The notes: a model not told the origin generated them from the sequence alone. A stretch of 64,000 bases of DNA from Aerococcaceae bacterium DSM 111022 (GCA_015863195.1 JACBXO010000001.1:300828-364827); one strand, 5' to 3'. Positions 9,401-17,098 are shown, counted from the stretch's first letter. Numbers and translations are program-made.

Positions 9401-9985
9401 GACTTTAATCAAGGTGCTGAAGAAATTGAAGATTTAGTTTATGATGAAGTGAATGAACGTCACTTAATTAGTAATGCTTTATATCCAAAAGTATTCAAAG
9501 AATACTTAGCCTTCGTTGAAGATTACGGAAAAGTAGATATTATCGAAACACCAACATTCTTCTATGGTATGGATCCACATGAGAAAATCATTGTGTCTCT
9601 AGAACCAGGTAAAAACTTATGGATTGAATTAACAAGTATTGGTGAATTAGACTATGAAGGTTACCGTACTGTTTACTTCAAATTGAATGGTATTCCGGAA
9701 GCGGTTCGTATCCAAGATATGAATGCGGACACTTTAGTGGTTGCCCGTCGTAAAGCAGATAAAGCCAACAACAACCACATCGGAGCACAAATGCCGGGTA
9801 ATGTTTTCAAGGTAGATGTTAAAGCGGGTGAAACAGTGAAACAAAACCAAGTGCTAATGATTACTGAAGCAATGAAAATGGAAACAGCAATCCGTGCACC
9901 TAAAGATGGTGTGATTCGTGATGTTTACGCCAATGTTGGCGAACATATTGATACTGGAGATTTATTAATCGAGTTTGAAGACTAA
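6488..9985 (+). CDS. pyc: Pyruvate carboxylase
   Basis: Full-length 1165-residue enzyme converting pyruvate, bicarbonate and ATP to oxaloacetate, the anaplerotic feed to aspartate. Domains in order are biotin carboxylase (about 1-455, with the KAVNGGGGKGMR ATP-grasp loop and EVNPRVQVEHT), carboxyltransferase (about 530-800, with TDTTLRDAHQS and the metal-binding LHTHDTASNG), the conserved PYC region, and the C-terminal biotinyl domain with biotin lysine Lys1130 in EAMKMET. All catalytic signatures are present and the length is normal. It starts 10 bp after the nuclease gene and is followed 10 bp later by the CapA-like gene, suggesting one transcript. Confidence 0.97.
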   Translation: MQNINKVLIANRGEIAIRIIRACQELGISTVAIYANEDIGALHRQKADESYLIGADKGPVEAYLDIEGIIRLAKQKDVDAIHPGYGFLSENREFARRCAEEGIKFIGPELRHLEMFGDKTSARETAMDAGLPVVPGSDGTIDSYEELEAFVQESGLPIMVKAVNGGGGKGMRVVRDMDALEESYNLAKSEAKTSFGDDSIYAERYVEQPKHIEVQILGDEHGNIVHLYERDCSIQRRHQKVVEVAPSFSLSDEMRKKLTDASLQLANHISYVNAGTVEYLVSGDEFFFIEVNPRVQVEHTITELVTGVDIVKSQILIADGESLFGEEIGMPEQDKIPVNGYAIQSRVTTENPANDFAPDSGTIVGYHSPGGAGIRLDAGDAYGGGVISPYYDSLLVKISTYAQTKRGAIEKMRRALGETRIVGLKTNIRYLLNIIENEDFQSGNYDTTFIDSHLDLFNFLEPRNRGTKVLHYIANVTVNGFPGVNVDKKPDFAPRQIPEIVGHDYRFHAESANTHGKKWDQVKREHRTFKQILDQEGPEAVVSRVKESKDALITDTTLRDAHQSVLTTRLRTNDMLQVAPFMNEQLSDYFSFEMWGGATYDVAYNFLKESPWDRLRDLRTAMPDVMFQMLLRASNAVGYSNYPDNVIERFIKQAAVEGIDVFRIFDSLNWVESMKFPIEVALKTGKLVEGTICYTGDILNPDRSSVYTLDYYVNLAKEIEALGVHTLAIKDMSGILKPEAAYQLITALKKEITIPIHLHTHDTASNGITTYSRAIDAGVDIVDTANAAFSGQNSQPDANALYYARQGTDRNISVNLEANDALAEYFKQTRQYYAPFESDLTTTWTKVYDYEMPGGQYSNLRLQANSVGLGDRYDDVLSMYHRVNLLFGDIVKVTPSSKVVGDMAIFMVQNDLDEQSVIEKGQQLDFPDSVVGFFRGDIGQPAGGMNKELQKVVLKDIEPITQRPGNLMPDYDFNQGAEEIEDLVYDEVNERHLISNALYPKVFKEYLAFVEDYGKVDIIETPTFFYGMDPHEKIIVSLEPGKNLWIELTSIGELDYEGYRTVYFKLNGIPEAVRIQDMNADTLVVARRKADKANNNHIGAQMPGNVFKVDVKAGETVKQNQVLMITEAMKMETAIRAPKDGVIRDVYANVGEHIDTGDLLIEFED

Positions 9986-9995
9986 GAGGTAAATC

Positions 9996-11078
9996 ATGAA
10001 ATTAATGAAAAAGACAACTAGCACACTATTTTGTGCACTTATCTTAATGAGTTCATTTTTAACCATTAATGCGCAAGACGATGTTCAACGCGTGACGATT
10101 CGGTCTGTCGGGGACATTTTAGTCCACGACACCGTATTTAATGATGCTTGGAATGGCGAAGCATATGACTTTACCAAACAATTTGAAGCGGTCAAACCCT
10201 ATATGGAAAATGCGGACATTACGACCGCTAACCTAGAAGTGATCGCAGCGGGTGAATTAACGGGACCACTGACTTATCCCTCATTCAGTTCACCGCCGGA
10301 AATTATCGATGCTTTAAAAGATGCTGGGGTTGATATTGTCACAAATGCGACGAATCATACGCTGGATCATGGTGCGGCGGGTGCGCATGAGTCGATTGAC
10401 CAACTTCAAGCGCGCGACATGATGTATGTTGGAAGTTATGAGAGTTGGGATGACTACAACGATCTGCGCATCATCGAGAAAAATGGTCTGAAAGTTGGTT
10501 TCTTATCTTACAGTTATGGAGCTAACGGGAACCCGATTCCTAGCGATGAGCCTTATCTATTAACCTTAATTGACCCGGAGTTAATTCGTTTAGAGACCGA
10601 ACTTCTGGCTTCCCAAACCGATGTTGCGGTAGTAAATGTTCATGTCGGTGAAGAATATGAACTTTACCCGAATGAATATCAGCGCGAAATCGTGAATATT
10701 ATCCGCGACGCCGGCGCAAATATGTATCTAGGTGGCCATCCGCATGTCTTGCAGCCGCTTGATTACTTTAGCCCAGGCCAAGGGGCAATTTACTCACATG
10801 GTAATTTCCTGCACGGCCAAGCTCAATTAGAAACAAAAATTAGTGGCATTTTCGAATATACTTTTGCCAAACATCCTGGATCCGACGATGTTGTCCTCGA
10901 GAAAATGCGCATGATGCCAACTTACACTTACGGCTATCCTGAGCATGTCGAGCATGGCGTCGTGCCTTTGGCCGACGCTGGTGAATACGGCATCGACAGC
11001 GACAGTATCTTCGCCGAGCTCCGCGAACGCCTAACTTACTACACCAACCACGTCGAAATTGTGGAGTATTTAGACTAG
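9996..11078 (+). CDS. CapA-family secreted metallophosphatase-like protein
   Basis: 360 residues with a signal peptide (MKLMKKTTSTLFCALILM..., cleavage probably near INAQ, residue 26). The calcineurin-like metal sites of the CapA/PgsA family (PF09587) are visible in order: SVGDILVHD, ANLEV, TNATNHTLDHG, VHVGEEYE, GGHPHVLQP and SHGNFLHGQ. The family includes poly-gamma-glutamate capsule proteins, but no capBC genes are here, so a generic cell-envelope phosphoesterase role is more cautious. It is probably co-transcribed with pyc and is closed by a strong terminator at 11111. Confidence 0.85.
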   Translation: MKLMKKTTSTLFCALILMSSFLTINAQDDVQRVTIRSVGDILVHDTVFNDAWNGEAYDFTKQFEAVKPYMENADITTANLEVIAAGELTGPLTYPSFSSPPEIIDALKDAGVDIVTNATNHTLDHGAAGAHESIDQLQARDMMYVGSYESWDDYNDLRIIEKNGLKVGFLSYSYGANGNPIPSDEPYLLTLIDPELIRLETELLASQTDVAVVNVHVGEEYELYPNEYQREIVNIIRDAGANMYLGGHPHVLQPLDYFSPGQGAIYSHGNFLHGQAQLETKISGIFEYTFAKHPGSDDVVLEKMRMMPTYTYGYPEHVEHGVVPLADAGEYGIDSDSIFAELRERLTYYTNHVEIVEYLD

Positions 11079-11110
11079 GGGAAAGTATGGTATAGAATTT
11101 ATAAAATAGT

Positions 11111-11161
11111 AAGACCGCTTCAGATTGCGAATTGATTTCGTAAGCTGAGGCGGTCTTTTTT
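11111..11161 (+). terminator. Terminator of the nuclease-pyc-CapA operon
   Basis: AAGACCGC at 11111 pairs with GCGGTCTT, with inner TTCAG/CTGAG pairing, and ends in a T run. It lies about 30 bp beyond the CapA-like stop. Confidence 0.9.
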
Positions 11162-11190
11162 GGGTGTTAGTTAAATGACGCATTGTGTTC

Positions 11191-11360
11191 GTATAACAAC
11201 TTTTGTTTCTGGATTGAGTTATTATACAACCGTATAACCTCTCTGTTTTTATTTGAAAGAAGTTATATGTTTTGGGAGATTCGTATAACAACTCCTATTT
11301 CTAGATCGAGTTATTATACGAACGTTTAACGTCGCCAATTTTATTTGCGATTTTTTATAC
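11191..11360. repeat. Inverted-word array B1 (GTTATAC/GTATAAC, 41/51-bp ladder)
   Basis: GTATAAC-type words start at 11191, 11232, 11283 and 11323 (GTTTAAC). GTTATAC-type words start near 11221, 11262, 11313 and 11354. The step sizes are about 30, 11, 30, 21, 30, 10 and 31 bp. The same ladder appears with the same word at 63734-63872, and both span 132 bp from first to last reverse word. No coding potential is seen. Confidence 0.8.
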
Positions 11361-11460
11361 AAATATTGAATCCAAATTAAGTAAACTAATAAAAGCATTA
11401 AATGAGAGTCCATGAAAGACATAAATCTCTGTGATCATGAATAACAATGCAGGCATTTAA

Positions 11461-11521
11461 TAAAATAACCCAATTTTCATCTCCTTGCTCTTTCCTCTTT
11501 TATCTTTAATGGCGCTTTTAG
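11461..11521. repeat. Direct repeat copy 1 (partner at 11965-12060)
   Basis: The block begins TAAAATAACC, continues with TTTCATCTCCTTGCTC and ends in GCTTTTAG. It is repeated at 11965-12060, where about 35 extra bases carrying a hairpin are inserted. On the minus strand each copy includes a tiny ATG ORF of seven codons (MKIGLFY / MKVWLFY) after a GGAG-like or GAAG-like site; I do not claim it is a gene. Confidence 0.55.
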
Positions 11522-11618
11522 CTAATAACTTATAAGGCTCGATTTAACATTTGCTTTTGTAATAAATTATGACTTTCATATTAGATTATAAAGGGGAATC
11601 AAATATGAAGAATTAAGA

Positions 11619-11753
11619 TTAAGAAATAAATATTTCTTTTATATAATCTGAAAAGTTCATATCAAAAAAATGTAGTGATATAAAATCTAAAATAAATTTT
11701 AGTAAAATACCTAAAATAAAAAACATAATGAGTCGTTTATTTTTCGTTTCCAT
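11619..11753 (-). CDS. Small hydrophobic protein, 44 residues
   Basis: ATG at 11753-11751, stop TAA at 11621-11619. The product starts METKNKRLIMFFILGILLKF, with one membrane segment (about residues 8-28) and a short charged tail. It has a GGAAGCG ribosome binding site 8 bp upstream and an AT-rich -10-like TATAAT (minus strand) about 40 bp upstream, so the signals of a real gene are present. It lies alone in a 1.4-kb non-coding region. I do not recognise the family; possible roles such as type I toxin or small membrane regulator are speculation. It could also be a fortuitous AT-rich ORF. Confidence 0.5.
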   Translation of the reverse strand: METKNKRLIMFFILGILLKFILDFISLHFFDMNFSDYIKEIFIS

Positions 11754-12005
11754 ATGTAATCGCTTCCTTTTTGTATTGTTATCAAAATTATATCAATAGT
11801 TGAGGTGGTAAGCAAAATTATAACTTTTTGAAAAGGACTTTTGTTTCTATATCAGCATTCACTTTAGTGGTTAATTGGTTTGGATTTACTTCTTAAGTAA
11901 AAAAATGTTGGGATCGATGATACTTATGTGCCTGTTGAGCCAGATTGTGTAATCAGTCATCTAATAAAATAACCAAACTTTCATCTTCTTGCTCCCTATG
12001 GAATC

Positions 12006-12041
12006 AAAAGGAAAGAGTCGCCAAGCGACTCCACCTTTTTT
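12006..12041. terminator. Bidirectional terminator-like hairpin
   Basis: AGTCGC (12016-12021) pairs with GCGACT (12025-12030), flanked by AAAAGG and CCTTTTTT. No gene ends nearby on either strand except distantly the small minus-strand ORF, so it may belong to the hairpin series instead. Confidence 0.5.
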
Positions 12042-12052
12042 ATCTTAATGTC

Positions 12053-12116
12053 GCTTTTAGCCTGCGGCCTAAAAGCATCCTCCTACATAATGGCGTCAAT
12101 TTCTGATGAAATTGAC
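12053..12116. repeat. Two hairpins with different words, 41 bp apart
   Basis: GCTTTTAG/CTAAAAGC (12053-12076) and GTCAATTTC/GAAATTGAC (12095-12116) have centres 41 bp apart, and the preceding AGTCGC hairpin is about 41 bp earlier still. The same pair of word types (GCTTTAGG then GTCAATTTC) occurs beside array A1 at 3071-3131. Confidence 0.65.
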
Positions 12117-12172
12117 CTCTTCATTGCCCAGAGTTTGTTGTGGGATGGTGAGTCTGTTTAATCTTGGAGCCA

Positions 12173-12343
12173 TTATCATTTCAAATAGAAATATGCTTTG
12201 AAATGATAAAAAACAGCTCAAAATTATCATTTTGAATGGAAATGACAGCTCGAAATTATCATTTTGAAAGGAAATGCGCTCTGAAATGATAAAATTCGGC
12301 ATAAAATTATCATTTCAATCCGTTTTGCCGTTTGAAATGATAT
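12173..12343. repeat. Inverted-word array A2 (TTATCATTTCA, 51-bp period)
   Basis: Words start at 12173, 12199, 12224, 12256, 12282, 12307 and 12333, alternating in orientation except for one duplicated step. Spacings are 26, 25, 32, 26, 25 and 26 bp. The 32-bp step is a tandem duplication of a block containing CAGCTC-AAATTATCATTTTG. The conserved inter-word spacer reads AAAACAGCTCAAAA, the reverse complement of the array A1/A3 spacer, so A2 is inserted in the opposite orientation. Confidence 0.88.
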
Positions 12344-12349
12344 TCCGCC

Positions 12350-12374
12350 TCAATTTGGAACTGTTCTAAATTGA
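12350..12374. repeat. 25-bp near-perfect palindrome
   Basis: TCAATTTGGAAC and GTTCTAAATTGA are complementary around one base with one mismatch pair. It shares the TCAATTT word with the hairpins at 3111, 3443 and 12095 and bounds array A2 on its right. Confidence 0.7.
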
Positions 12375-12521
12375 CGCCCATAATTTCCCAAAATAACCCA
12401 AAACTACAAACCCCGTCAAATCAACATTCCTCCCACCAACACCAAAAATATTTAAAATAATTGACGATTTTTTTCAACTTTTCGAAAAAAATGTTTATTT
12501 ATATAGTGGAGGTGGAAGTAA

Positions 12522-14144
12522 ATGAAACGATTAAAAATGATATTTTCTATTGGGATGCTGTTTAATTTATTAAGTCAACAAATCATGGTGCCGATTCAAG
12601 CAAGTGAGGGCGGGATAGAAGCACCGGAGCCTTATATGGTGTCGAAATTTATTACGATGGTGCCTTTGGACCGGGATTATTCGATTCAATTGATTCAGGA
12701 TGCGTTTAATTATCAGTCAACGAGCGAGCAAAATCTCTCGGAACAAGAGTCGATTATTCATCAACTCACCGTAATCGCGGAAGAATATGAGCGTATCAAT
12801 CAAGAAATTGCGCAAACAGAATCAGGTGAACAAGACTCACTCACGGCCGCGAACGCCGAATTGGAATATGTCATCGAAGTGCTATACGAGCAGGCCATCT
12901 ATGACTATGAAGGCTTCAGCGAAATGTCGGCGGAGGACCAATTTCTCCTCATCAGTGAAAATGAGTCGGTACTCGAGTGGCAACAATATATCAATGACCT
13001 GACCGCTTACCTCAATGAACTCATCGTTTACCAAGCGGACCTCGAGGGGCAATACAGTCAGCTAGAATATGACCTCGAAATAATGCAACAAGAAGTGGGG
13101 AGCGAATATATCGACGAGCAGGAACTCAACCAGAGCCTGCTGTACCCCTATTCGGAGGACTATCTCAGTCCAGATACCATACTTTTAAATAAGGAAACGA
13201 CCCTCGACGATTTCCACATGCAGCTCAATAGCTATCTCGACCAGATTGTGCCGGATGCTTACAGGAAGGTATCGTTTGATCAAATTTATGAGATATTTAA
13301 GTTACAAATCGACCCGTCGCAATTGGAGGCAATCACGGCGAGTAAAACTCCGATTCAATTAGATGCAGATACGTTGCATTACTATAGCTACGCGCATGAG
13401 TTGTCGCTTCAGGATATTGAAACGGTGGCGCAGTTTGGGTTGGATGATTTTTATTTGAATGAGGATATGGCGCAGTATTTAAGTATTTATCAGGATGTGA
13501 TTCAAACCAAAGAAGATCAGTTTAGTTATTTTAAATCAATTAACCAAGGGGCGTTTGATTTATTGCAGTCGCAATGGGTGACGTATTTGAATCAGGGGGC
13601 GCTAGTTGATGCGGGGACTTTTGAAAAGGTCCAAAATTTACAAAACAAATACCAAGTGAAATTAGTCTTTTTTGATGATGCGTCCAATACTTGGGTGGCG
13701 AATACGACGGGGACGAGTGGTTATTTTGACGAGTACTTTTCAAAAACATTTGATGAGTTGGAGTATGGTGGTAAGGGGCAAGTGGTGGATGATCTAGATT
13801 TTGAAGAAGTCACAGACGACAATATAATAGAAGAAACGGATCAAGAAAAGCCGTCGATGTTGAATAGTATCAAGGACAAACTAGTTGACCAGCCGCAAAC
13901 AACAAGTTCGAAAAGTTCATTACCCAAGCCAAGTACCACACCAAAACTTGAAAAGAATCCTAAAGCATCGAGTTCGTCGTCTGATAAAGAGACGAAAGCA
14001 TCCAGTTTACCAAGTACGGGTGAATCGAATTGGGTGACTTATTTAGCGGTTGGTTTAGGTGTAGTCGGTGGATTGTTATTAATTTATAATCGCTATTTGC
14101 GTTATCAGGAACAAAAAAAGTACCGTGAAACGAAATTAGATTAA
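12522..14144 (+). CDS. LPXTG-anchored surface protein
   Basis: 540 residues with a signal peptide (MKRLKMIFSIGMLFNLLSQQ..., cleavage near IQAS). The C-terminal sorting signal has LPSTGE at residues 496-501, then a hydrophobic span and a charged RYQEQKKYRETKLD tail. It should therefore be anchored to peptidoglycan by sortase A. The body is acidic and helical with glutamate/glutamine-rich segments, then a Ser/Lys/Thr/Pro-rich wall-spanning stretch (about 445-495). I do not recognise a ligand-binding domain; adhesin or stalk is a guess. A GGAGGTGG ribosome binding site precedes ATG 12522, and TTGACG with an AT-rich -10 region lies just upstream. Confidence 0.85.
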   Translation: MKRLKMIFSIGMLFNLLSQQIMVPIQASEGGIEAPEPYMVSKFITMVPLDRDYSIQLIQDAFNYQSTSEQNLSEQESIIHQLTVIAEEYERINQEIAQTESGEQDSLTAANAELEYVIEVLYEQAIYDYEGFSEMSAEDQFLLISENESVLEWQQYINDLTAYLNELIVYQADLEGQYSQLEYDLEIMQQEVGSEYIDEQELNQSLLYPYSEDYLSPDTILLNKETTLDDFHMQLNSYLDQIVPDAYRKVSFDQIYEIFKLQIDPSQLEAITASKTPIQLDADTLHYYSYAHELSLQDIETVAQFGLDDFYLNEDMAQYLSIYQDVIQTKEDQFSYFKSINQGAFDLLQSQWVTYLNQGALVDAGTFEKVQNLQNKYQVKLVFFDDASNTWVANTTGTSGYFDEYFSKTFDELEYGGKGQVVDDLDFEEVTDDNIIEETDQEKPSMLNSIKDKLVDQPQTTSSKSSLPKPSTTPKLEKNPKASSSSSDKETKASSLPSTGESNWVTYLAVGLGVVGGLLLIYNRYLRYQEQKKYRETKLD

Positions 14145-14188
14145 TTTTGGTGAAAGCGTGTTATACTATTTTTATGAGGTGATATAAA

Positions 14189-14539
14189 ATGAGAAAAACA
14201 TTTGAAGAAAATACAGCAAACTTTACACGAATTGATGCCCAAGACGCTAAAGCGCGTTTAGAACAGGATCAAGGAACGATTGTTTTTATTGGACGCCCAA
14301 CATGCGGCTTCTGCCGTAAATTTGTGGGGACTTTAGATGAAGCACAAAGTGCCAAAGATTTAACGGTTTATTATGTGAATTCTGAAGAACCAGAAGATTT
14401 AGATAATGTTCAAGAGTTAAGAAGTGAATACGGCGTAGCGACTGTTCCTGGTTTCCTTTACCGAGGAGAAGAGGGCGTAAAAGTACGTTGTGATAGCTCG
14501 ATGAGTGTTGAAGAAATTCATGCGTTTGTTGAAGCGTAA
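14189..14539 (+). CDS. Thioredoxin-like protein, bacteriocin-accessory (PedC/BrcD) type
   Basis: 116 residues, no signal peptide. The thioredoxin-like fold is indicated by IVFIGRPTCGFCRKF with redox cysteines Cys39 and Cys42, and by ATVPGFLYR, which contains the cis-proline of the fold. The FIGRPTC-FCRKF pattern is that of the small thioredoxin-like proteins called bacteriocin transport accessory proteins in lactic acid bacteria. No bacteriocin genes are nearby, so a general cytoplasmic thiol role is equally possible. It has its own ribosome binding site (GAGGTG) and a strong terminator, so it is monocistronic. Confidence 0.8.
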   Translation: MRKTFEENTANFTRIDAQDAKARLEQDQGTIVFIGRPTCGFCRKFVGTLDEAQSAKDLTVYYVNSEEPEDLDNVQELRSEYGVATVPGFLYRGEEGVKVRCDSSMSVEEIHAFVEA

Positions 14540-14546
14540 TCAACGA

Positions 14547-14583
14547 AGCAAGTTTAGTTTAGATAACTAACTTGCTTTTTTTG
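14547..14583 (+). terminator. Terminator after the thioredoxin-like gene
   Basis: AGCAAGTT pairs with AACTTGCT, followed by a T-rich run, 8 bp after the stop codon. Confidence 0.9.
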
Positions 14584-14731
14584 CTTTTATGACGAAAAGA
14601 TTAACAACTTGTCACAATTTGTTAATAGTTTGTAACATTAGTTTGTTCACTTTACTTTTCCTAAATGATACTATTAATTAGGAATAATATATTAAAATAC
14701 TATGAATATTTTTAGGTTAGGAGTGTCGCAC

Positions 14732-17098
14732 TTGGAGAAGAAATTATTGCGTAAGCGTAAAGGGCAATGGGTTACATTGTCGATGTCAGTTGTTGCTGCA
14801 TCGTTAGTCCTGGCTGGCGGTCATGCGTCTGTTTCGGCGGAAGAAGTTGTGGACCCAGCGGTTGCTGATTCGTCGGCGGTAAGTCCTGAAGGTCAAGCAG
14901 CCCAGGAAGATGTCGCTGCGAATACAGATTCTGCAGAAACTGAGGCAACAGCACCCGTTGCGGATGTTGAAGCTGATACTGAATCAGGGGAAGCAGTTAC
15001 TGCACCAGAAGTAAATGAAGAAACGGAATCAACGGAACCTGCTTTAGGTGAAACTGCGGAAGAATCTGAAGATGATTTAACTACAGAAGAGTCTACTGTA
15101 GAAACTGATTCAGAAGAAGCTAATTCAGAAGAAGCTGTGTCAACAGAAACAACAGATTCGACAGAACCAACTGAGGATGAGTCGGCAGAAAACACTACAG
15201 GTGAAACGAGTCCAGAAGAGTCTGAAACGACAGAGGATGAATCTGTGGAAGATACGGATGCAACAGAAGACGAATCTGTTGAAGAAGAACCAGCTCCACT
15301 TTACCCCGAAGAAGCAACGGGGAAAGAATATGTCATTACTGACCAATTAACATCAGGTGCGCACCACACAAATGTGAGTGAACGTGAAATGTTAGCAAAT
15401 ATTATTGCGGCAGAAGCGTTACATACACCTGAAAGTATTGCAGCAGTAACATCAACGATTTTTAACCGTGCAGATGCAGCGAATACAACACCATTAGAAG
15501 AAGCGACAAGAGCTTACCAATTCTCTGGTTATGGTGGTGGTTCATACAATGCTGAACCTTGGCGCCGTTATACAGGCATCGATAAAACACTCTTTTATGA
15601 TGCGATTGATAAAGCAGCTGAAGGATTCCGTATTCATGATTACACGCATTTCTTAGCAACTGGCTACTTCTATGACGACGAGTTATGGACAGGACCACGC
15701 AATAAAGCAGGCGAATCATTAGAAGGTTATGTGACAGGCCACAATGATATTGGTGGAAATACTTACTTTACACCAGACTCAAACTTCCCTTGGAAATCAG
15801 CTAATGACCTAGCGGAAGACCGTGCGGAAACAGCGGCACAATACAATAAACCACTTGCGGCAGGTGAATACCGTGTCTCTACAGGTGAAACACTTTATAG
15901 TATTGCGATTCGCAACAACACAACTGTGGAAGCATTAAAAGAAGCGAACAACTTAACAAGTAATTTAATTAAAAATGGCCAAATCATTAGCATTGTTGCG
16001 CCATCAAAAGTAATTGAAAATGTTACAACTGAACCAACAGAGATTGCTGGTCCAGTAGCAGATACCCCCGCTAAAACAATTGCGAATGCTGTAACTGTTA
16101 ACCGCGGCGACACGCTTTATCGCATCGCTCAAAGCAACAACACAACCATTGAAGCGATTCGTTCATTAAACAACCTTTCGGGCAATACAATTTTCCCAGG
16201 TCAAGTATTAAAAGTTGGGGAAAGTATGGCAGTTGAAAACCCAGATACAAACGACGGTGAAACATCGACACCAGAGACGTCTACGCCAGCAGAAACTATT
16301 TCAGTTCAGCGTGGTGATACTTTATACCGCATCGCTACAGCGAATGGTTTAACAGTAGCGGAATTACGTGCATTAAATAACTTAACCGGTGACTTAATCA
16401 CACCTGGCCAAACATTGGTTGTTTCAGCAGGCACAACAACACCTGCACCAACACCAACGCCGAATCCAGAGCCAACTCCGGAACCGACACCAGAGCCAGA
16501 AACACCAGCTAAAACAGTTTCTGTTTCACGCGGAGATACTTTATACCGTATCGCGACAGCGAATGGTCTAACAGTAGCGGAATTACGTGCATTAAATAAT
16601 ATTACTGGCGACTTAATCCGTCCTGGCCAAACATTGGTTGTTTCAGCAGGCACAACAACACCTGCACCAACACCGACGCCTGAACCAGAGTCGACTCCGG
16701 AACCGACACCAGAGCCAACGCCAGAACCAGAAACACCAGCAAAAACAGTGTCTGTTTCACGCGGAGATACTTTATACCGTATCGCATCATCGAATGGTTT
16801 AACAGTGGCTGAATTACGTGCATTAAATAACTTAACAGGTGATTTAATCCGTCCTGGCCAAACATTGGTTGTTTCAGCAGGCACAACAACACCTGCACCA
16901 ACACCAACACCGAATCCAGAGCCAACTCCGGAACCGACACCAGAACCAGAAACACCAGCAAAAACAGTGTCTGTTTCACGTGGTGATACTTTATACCGTA
17001 TCGCGACAGCGAATGGTCTAACAGTAGCAGAATTACGTGCATTAAATAATTTAACAGGTGATTTAATCACACCAGGCCAAGTTTTAGTAGTTAGTTAA
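14732..17098 (+). CDS. LysM autolysin, N-terminal part (cell wall hydrolase domain plus six LysM)
   Basis: 788 residues from TTG 14732, which has AGGAG 8 bp upstream; the in-frame ATG 14702 has none. An N-terminal RKRKGQWVTLSMSVVAAS signal resembles KxYKxGKxW-type export signals. A long acidic Thr/Glu/Ser region (about 35-195) follows, then a SleB/CwlJ-like hydrolase domain (about 215-370, with EREMLANIIAAEALHTPES). Six LysM repeats of the GDTLYRIA...NNLTGDLI-PGQ type come next, with Pro/Glu/Thr linkers. It ends at TAA 17096, but the frame continues open into a seventh LysM and an amidase domain (17099-18295). This is therefore most likely the first two thirds of one gene interrupted by a nonsense codon. 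Confidence 0.85.
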   Translation: MEKKLLRKRKGQWVTLSMSVVAASLVLAGGHASVSAEEVVDPAVADSSAVSPEGQAAQEDVAANTDSAETEATAPVADVEADTESGEAVTAPEVNEETESTEPALGETAEESEDDLTTEESTVETDSEEANSEEAVSTETTDSTEPTEDESAENTTGETSPEESETTEDESVEDTDATEDESVEEEPAPLYPEEATGKEYVITDQLTSGAHHTNVSEREMLANIIAAEALHTPESIAAVTSTIFNRADAANTTPLEEATRAYQFSGYGGGSYNAEPWRRYTGIDKTLFYDAIDKAAEGFRIHDYTHFLATGYFYDDELWTGPRNKAGESLEGYVTGHNDIGGNTYFTPDSNFPWKSANDLAEDRAETAAQYNKPLAAGEYRVSTGETLYSIAIRNNTTVEALKEANNLTSNLIKNGQIISIVAPSKVIENVTTEPTEIAGPVADTPAKTIANAVTVNRGDTLYRIAQSNNTTIEAIRSLNNLSGNTIFPGQVLKVGESMAVENPDTNDGETSTPETSTPAETISVQRGDTLYRIATANGLTVAELRALNNLTGDLITPGQTLVVSAGTTTPAPTPTPNPEPTPEPTPEPETPAKTVSVSRGDTLYRIATANGLTVAELRALNNITGDLIRPGQTLVVSAGTTTPAPTPTPEPESTPEPTPEPTPEPETPAKTVSVSRGDTLYRIASSNGLTVAELRALNNLTGDLIRPGQTLVVSAGTTTPAPTPTPNPEPTPEPTPEPETPAKTVSVSRGDTLYRIATANGLTVAELRALNNLTGDLITPGQVLVVS
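16300..17095 (+). repeat. Near-identical LysM-linker DNA repeats
   Basis: Four copies of a LysM-coding unit plus its TPTPNPEPTPE linker, about 220 bp apart, are nearly identical at DNA level. The last three are the most alike. Such tracts expand and contract by recombination, so LysM number may vary between strains and assemblies may collapse them. Confidence 0.8.

Larger units (their letters stand above)
11079..12500. other. 1.4-kb intergenic region rich in repeats
   Basis: It contains the CapA terminator, array B1, the 44-residue ORF on the minus strand, two copies of a direct repeat, a run of hairpins about 41 bp apart (12016-12116), array A2 and a 25-bp palindrome (12350-12374). A short hydrophobic frame near 11840 (LKRTFVSISAFTLVV...) has no ribosome binding site and is not called. 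Confidence 0.65.

Noticed and set aside
9996..11078. Capsule biosynthesis locus
   Set aside because: The CapA-like protein stands alone without capB/capC or pgs genes, so capsule synthesis is not supported.
11834..11900. 22-codon hydrophobic frame beginning TTG
   Set aside because: No ribosome binding site at a usable distance and no conservation evidence; too short to support.
12096..12302. 68-codon minus-strand ORF through array A2
   Set aside because: It is open because the array period (51 bp) is a multiple of three. It has no ribosome binding site, and the 41-bp arrays would break frame, so the class is not coding.
16306..17070. 254-codon minus-strand ORF
   Set aside because: It is antisense to the LysM-linker repeats; the Ser/Gly/Val repeat pattern mirrors the sense repeats and there is no ribosome binding site.
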